From Zhihengliuella salsuginis (GTDB lineage: Bacteria; Actinomycetota; Actinomycetes; Actinomycetales; Micrococcaceae): a stretch of 42,660 bases of DNA. The stretch lies in NCBI RefSeq assembly GCF_014651715.1, contig NZ_BMXK01000015.1, forward strand, positions 1-42,660, in the 5' to 3' direction. The translations under genes were made by a program, and so were the position numbers. Positions 39,404 through 42,660 of the stretch are shown here, one piece after another (positions within the stretch are counted from its first letter, which is position 1; every line of letters starts with the position of its first letter). Below the pieces are notes generated by a model. That model was given only the letters and a program-made list of their open reading frames with translations. It did no database searches and was not told the DNA's origin.

Positions 39404-41536
39404 CTACGCGTTCAGCGCAAGAACGAAGGGCAGCACCCCGTCCGCGCCGGCCCGGCGCAGGGTGCGCGCTGCCTCGGTGATCGTCCAGCGGCTGTCCGCG
39501 AGATCGTCGACGAGCAGGATCGGGCCGGGGGCCGCCTGGACGTTGGACGCCATCTCGGCGGGCACTGAGAACTGCTCCCACACGTCCGCGAGGCGGAAGG
39601 CGCTGCTGCCGCCCGGCCCGTTCCGAGGCCCGTCGTGCGCATACGCCAGCTCCCCGCCGTAGGGCAGTCTTCCGACGCTCGCGAGGCCCTGCGCGAGCGA
39701 GCGCACCAGCTCGGGCCGTCGCCGCGAGGGGAGGTTGACGACGGCGACGGGCCGCTCGCCCCACCCCCACTGGGCCAGCACCTGCACGCATGCGGCGAGC
39801 ATGTCGTCGGGCACGGGGCCGTCGGCGCCCTGCCCCTCGAAGATCTCCCGCAGTCGCGATCCCCAGCCGAGGTCCGTCAGGCGGGCGAGGGCCCGGCCGG
39901 ACCCCATCTGCTCTTCCGGCTTGATTCTGCCCTTGACGGGCACGGACAGCCGATCCATTCCGGAGGGCCACATGGCACGCGGTTCGAGCTCGACGCCGAC
40001 GCGCCCGAGCGCCGACTGGGCACCCTGCTGGGCCGTCTCGTCGATGCCCGTCGGGTACCAGGCCCCCGCGCAGTTGTCGCAGCGTCCGCACGGGGCGGCG
40101 GCCGGGTCGTCGAGCGCGCGGGAGAGGAACTCCATGCGGCACCCCTCCGTGTGCTCGTAGTCGAGCATCGCGTTCTGCTCCGCGACACGGGCGGCGGCCA
40201 CCCGCTGATAGCGTTCCGCGTCGTAGACCCAGGGCCTGCCGGTCGAGGCCCAACCGCCCTGGACCCGTTCGACGACCCCGTCCACGGCGAGCACCTTGAG
40301 CAGCAGCTCCAGGGGACTCCGGCGGAGATTGACGCTGGCTTCGAGCTGGGGCGCCGACATGGTGCCGTTCTGTCCGAGCGCCGCCAGAACGGCCTCGGCG
40401 CGCTCCTGGTCCGGCATGGACGAGGTCGCGAAGTACTGCCAGATGGCACGGTCCTCCGGCCCGGGCAGCAGCAGGACGTCGGCGTTGTCGGTGCCGCGGC
40501 CGGCACGGCCGACCTGCTGGTAGTAGGCGACCGGTGAGCTCGGTGCGCCGACGTGGACGACGAAGCCCAGATCCGGCTTGTCGAATCCCATCCCCAGTGC
40601 GCTGGTCGCGATCAGCGCCTTGACCTTGTTGTCCTTGAGGTCCTGCTCCGCCTCGGCCCGCTCCTGTGCGTCGGTGCGGCCCGTGTACGAGCGGACGACG
40701 TGGCCGGCATCGCGCAGTGCGCGGGCGATATCCTCTGCTGCGGAGACCGTCAGGCTGTAGACGATGCCGCTGCCCGGGAGCGCATCGAGGTTGGAGAGCA
40801 GCCAGGCCAGCTGCGCTTTGGGCCCGGAGAGCCGGAGTACGCCCAGGCGCAGCGACTTTCGCGCGAGCGGCCCGCGCAGGGAGAAGACCTCCGCCGTGCC
40901 CGCGGCCAGCTGCTCCTCGACGTCGTGCACGACGCGCTCGTTGGCCGTCGCCGTCGTGGCGAGCACCGGCACGGAGTCCGACAGCTCGCGGATCAGGTCC
41001 TTGATGCGCCGGTAGTCGGGCCGGAAGTCGTGGCCCCAGTCGGAGATGCAGTGCGCCTCGTCGATCACGAGCAGACCCATCCGCCGGACGAGATCGGGCA
41101 GCTGCTCGGCACGGAACCGCGGATTGTTCAGGCGCTCCGGCGACACGAGCAGAACATCGATCTCGTCGGCCTCGAGGCGGCCGCGGATCTCGCCCCATTC
41201 GACCGCGTTCGCAGAGTTGATGGCCGCAGCGCGCACCCCGGCCCGCTCCGCGGCCGCGACCTGATCGCGCATCAAAGCGAGCAGCGGGCTGACGATCAGC
41301 GTCGGGCCGGAGCCCCGCGCACGCAACAGGAGGCTCGCGACGAAGTAGACGGCCGATTTGCCCCAGCCCGTCCGCTGGACGACGAGGGCGCGCCGCCCTC
41401 CCTCGACGAGGGCCTGGATCGCCTCGAACTGCCCCTCGTGGAACTCCGCGTCCGGCCTTCCCACCAGGCGCCGGAGCACCTCCGTCGCATCGCGTCGCAG
41501 ATCGGTTGCGGCCTGTGTCGTCGTGTTCTCCACCAT
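39404..41536 (-). CDS. RecQ-like DNA helicase fused to a phosphoribosyltransferase-like domain
   Basis: The 710-residue protein starts with a superfamily 2 helicase core: Walker A QRTGWGKSA (Lys60), DEAH box VIDEAHCISDWGHDFRPDYR (Asp159 to His162), TTATAN, and motif VI QQVGRAGRG. A RecQ-type zinc cluster (C...CGRCDNC) and winged-helix region follow. The last 200 residues contain PVAVVNLPSRRR and ILLVDDLADSRWTITEAART (Asp677/Asp678), the PRPP-loop signature of phosphoribosyltransferases such as ComF, although Arg replaces the usual Gly. It should unwind DNA 3' to 5'. ATG 41536 is chosen; CATACT is 7 bases upstream. It is divergent from a small membrane protein. Confidence 0.9.
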   Translation of the reverse strand: MVENTTTQAATDLRRDATEVLRRLVGRPDAEFHEGQFEAIQALVEGGRRALVVQRTGWGKSAVYFVASLLLRARGSGPTLIVSPLLALMRDQVAAAERAGVRAAAINSANAVEWGEIRGRLEADEIDVLLVSPERLNNPRFRAEQLPDLVRRMGLLVIDEAHCISDWGHDFRPDYRRIKDLIRELSDSVPVLATTATANERVVHDVEEQLAAGTAEVFSLRGPLARKSLRLGVLRLSGPKAQLAWLLSNLDALPGSGIVYSLTVSAAEDIARALRDAGHVVRSYTGRTDAQERAEAEQDLKDNKVKALIATSALGMGFDKPDLGFVVHVGAPSSPVAYYQQVGRAGRGTDNADVLLLPGPEDRAIWQYFATSSMPDQERAEAVLAALGQNGTMSAPQLEASVNLRRSPLELLLKVLAVDGVVERVQGGWASTGRPWVYDAERYQRVAAARVAEQNAMLDYEHTEGCRMEFLSRALDDPAAAPCGRCDNCAGAWYPTGIDETAQQGAQSALGRVGVELEPRAMWPSGMDRLSVPVKGRIKPEEQMGSGRALARLTDLGWGSRLREIFEGQGADGPVPDDMLAACVQVLAQWGWGERPVAVVNLPSRRRPELVRSLAQGLASVGRLPYGGELAYAHDGPRNGPGGSSAFRLADVWEQFSVPAEMASNVQAAPGPILLVDDLADSRWTITEAARTLRRAGADGVLPFVLALNA

Positions 41537-41626
41537 GCCCGCCAGTATGTCAGGCGACCCGCGTGCCATGCTGAGCATCGGCGGCATCTGTGGAGAACCC
41601 ACCACTTCCCGACGGACACGAAGTGC

Positions 41627-41641
41627 ACTATCATCCATAGT
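41627..41641. repeat. Short inverted repeat upstream of the small membrane protein gene
   Basis: ACTAT-CATCC-ATAGT is a 5-base inverted repeat in the 168-base divergent region between the helicase and the small gene. TATCAT inside it could be a -10 element for the plus strand. Weak evidence only. Confidence 0.25.
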
Positions 41642-41704
41642 AAGCGTGCAGGAGCGATCCGCGCGCCGACCGAGCGGGCATATCGAGCATCCGGAGAATG
41701 AGGG

Positions 41705-41881
41705 ATGATGGGGATCGAAAATTGGGCCATCTCGGCGATCATGCTGCTGCTGATCGCCGTGGCAGCGGGAGTTCTGTACTACACGGCGAAGCAGTCGCGA
41801 CGCGCGCCCGACCAGGAGCACGGCGGCGGGACCATCTGGGATTCCAGCGAGGGCGAACCGGCCGGGTCGGACCTCTTCTGA
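41705..41881 (+). CDS. 58-residue single-pass membrane protein
   Basis: The short frame encodes MMGIENWAISAIMLLLIA followed by VAAGVLYYTAKQSRRAPDQ and an acidic C-terminus ending GSDLF. One membrane helix (about residues 7-28) is followed by basic KQSRR, so the C-terminus is probably cytoplasmic. GGAGA (41693-41697) is 7 bases upstream of ATG 41705; ATG 41708 is an alternative. Composition and codon use are like those of the neighbouring genes, and many Micrococcaceae encode a similar small protein beside manB, from memory. Function unknown. Confidence 0.6.
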   Translation: MMGIENWAISAIMLLLIAVAAGVLYYTAKQSRRAPDQEHGGGTIWDSSEGEPAGSDLF

Positions 41882-41998
41882 GCACCGGACAGCCGGATTG
41901 AGACTCGTTTATTCAATGAAAGAAGCGTTAAACCTGACGGGTGCACGGCAGAGACCGGCCCTCGCGTGGACCGTCCCCGCTGCGCGGCCTTCTGCCGG

Positions 41999-42004
41999 TA
42001 GGCT
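41999..42004 (+). promoter_or_regulatory. -10 element of the phosphomannomutase gene, leaderless type
   Basis: TAGGCT is followed by 7 bases and the GTG at 42012. It is the same hexamer as upstream of tmk. Confidence 0.45.
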
Positions 42005-42011
42005 CTAAGGC

Positions 42012-42660
42012 GTGAAAACCAACGTAGATTTGCAGGACGCCTTCAAGGCGTATGACGTTCGCGGCCTCGTCGGCACTTCGCTGACCGCCGAATCGGCCGA
42101 GGCCGTCGGTGCCGCGTTCGTGGACGTGCTGGGCCTCTCCGGACAGACCGTGCTGGTGGGTCGGGACATGCGGCCGTCGTCGCCGGAGTTCGCGGCGGCG
42201 TTCGCCCGCGGCGCGGCGGGTCGCGGCGGCCGGGTCCAGCTGCTCGGTCTGATCTCGACGGACGAGCTGTACTTCGCCTGCGGTGTCCGCGAGGCGGCGG
42301 GCGTGGTGTTCACCGCGAGCCACAACCCGGCGCAGTACAACGGCATGAAGATGGCCAAGGCCGGCGCCGTCCCGATCTCCGCCGACACGGGGCTGTTCGA
42401 GATCCGCGACGCCGCGGTGCGCTACCTGGACTCCGGCCTGCCCGACGGCGTCGCCGGCGGTTCGGTCGACGAGGTCGACGTCCTGGCCGACTATGCCGCG
42501 TACCTGCGGTCGCTGGTGGACCTGTCGGGGATCCGCCCGCTGAAGGTCGTCGTGGATGCCGGCAACGGGATGGGCGGCCTCACGACGCCGGCGGTCCTCG
42601 GCGACGTGCTGCTGCCCGGGCTCCCGCTCGAGATCGTGCCGATGTACTTCGAGCTCGACG
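42012..42660 (+). CDS. Phosphomannomutase/phosphoglucomutase, partial
   Basis: The first 216 codons of an alpha-D-phosphohexomutase are present before the right edge cuts the gene. The N-terminal AYDVRGLVGTSL binds the sugar phosphate, the catalytic phosphoserine motif is VVFTASHNPAQYNGMK (Ser in TASHNP), and VVVDAGNGMGG begins domain 2. It interconverts mannose- or glucose-6-phosphate and the 1-phosphate, feeding cell-wall glycan and exopolysaccharide synthesis; the ManB/PgmG type is likely. The GTG start lacks a ribosome binding site but has a leaderless-type -10. The metal-binding loop and C-terminal domain lie outside the window. Confidence 0.93.
   Translation, partial: MKTNVDLQDAFKAYDVRGLVGTSLTAESAEAVGAAFVDVLGLSGQTVLVGRDMRPSSPEFAAAFARGAAGRGGRVQLLGLISTDELYFACGVREAAGVVFTASHNPAQYNGMKMAKAGAVPISADTGLFEIRDAAVRYLDSGLPDGVAGGSVDEVDVLADYAAYLRSLVDLSGIRPLKVVVDAGNGMGGLTTPAVLGDVLLPGLPLEIVPMYFELD

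Noticed and set aside
1-42660. CRISPR arrays, insertion sequences and prophage genes
   Set aside because: No regularly spaced repeats, transposases, integrases or terminal inverted repeats were seen on reading both strands.

Overview
The window is high-GC DNA from an actinobacterium. Gene content and order point to Micrococcales, probably a Micrococcaceae relative of Arthrobacter: GlgE-type glycogen synthesis, CarD next to ispD-ispF, senX3-regX3 divergent from phoU and followed by gpmA, and many GTG starts with no ribosome binding site. This placement is inferred from family knowledge, not from a search. I see no insertion sequence, prophage, integrase or CRISPR array. It reads as ordinary chromosome with one accessory-looking stretch at about 26.4-32 kb.

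Layout. 1-331: leader of a ribosomal RNA operon that runs leftward out of the window (two promoters and a boxA-like antitermination element). 332-6869: alpha-glucan genes glgX, glgE, glgB on the minus strand; glgE and glgB overlap by 4 bases. 6921-11350: rlmB, cysS, ispF, ispD, carD, all minus; ispD and ispF overlap by 4 bases. 11651-12187: a plus-strand lipoprotein. 12306-15027: regX3 and senX3 (minus) diverge from phoU (plus), with an 11-base direct repeat of PHO-box type between them. 15158-17509: gpmA, a small DUF2516-like membrane protein and a PLP-dependent Cys/Met-metabolism enzyme. 17593-21041: tmk, holB and a lipoprotein hydrolase. Then tRNA-Thr, an aldo/keto reductase, a helical unknown, a quinone oxidoreductase, an OFA-type MFS transporter, tRNA-Ser(TGA) and a lipoprotein.

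26405-31986 is the most unusual part. A P-loop NTPase of a family I do not recognise is translationally coupled to an ABC-exporter-like protein whose nucleotide-binding domain has lost essentially every catalytic motif. Divergent from this pair is a secreted nuclease (lamin-tail domain plus endonuclease/exonuclease/phosphatase domain). The region between them carries an array of TCAY/RTGA half-sites in about helical phase that resembles the PHO box near phoU. My working hypothesis is a phosphate-starvation divergon in which the nuclease releases phosphate from extracellular nucleic acid and the P-loop/pseudo-ABC pair has an unknown envelope role.

31988-42660: an FAD/NAD(P)-binding protein (minus, TTG start), a prolyl-oligopeptidase-family peptidase (plus), tRNA-Ser(GCT), a YtcJ-like amidohydrolase, a membrane-anchored repeat protein, a RecQ-like helicase fused to a phosphoribosyltransferase-like domain (all minus), a 58-residue membrane protein, and the 5' part of a phosphomannomutase/phosphoglucomutase gene cut by the right edge.

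A recurring signal is a TANNNT hexamer 6-7 bases before an ATG or GTG with no usable Shine-Dalgarno sequence, seen at 11 genes. It is the expected signature of leaderless transcripts, which are common in actinobacteria.
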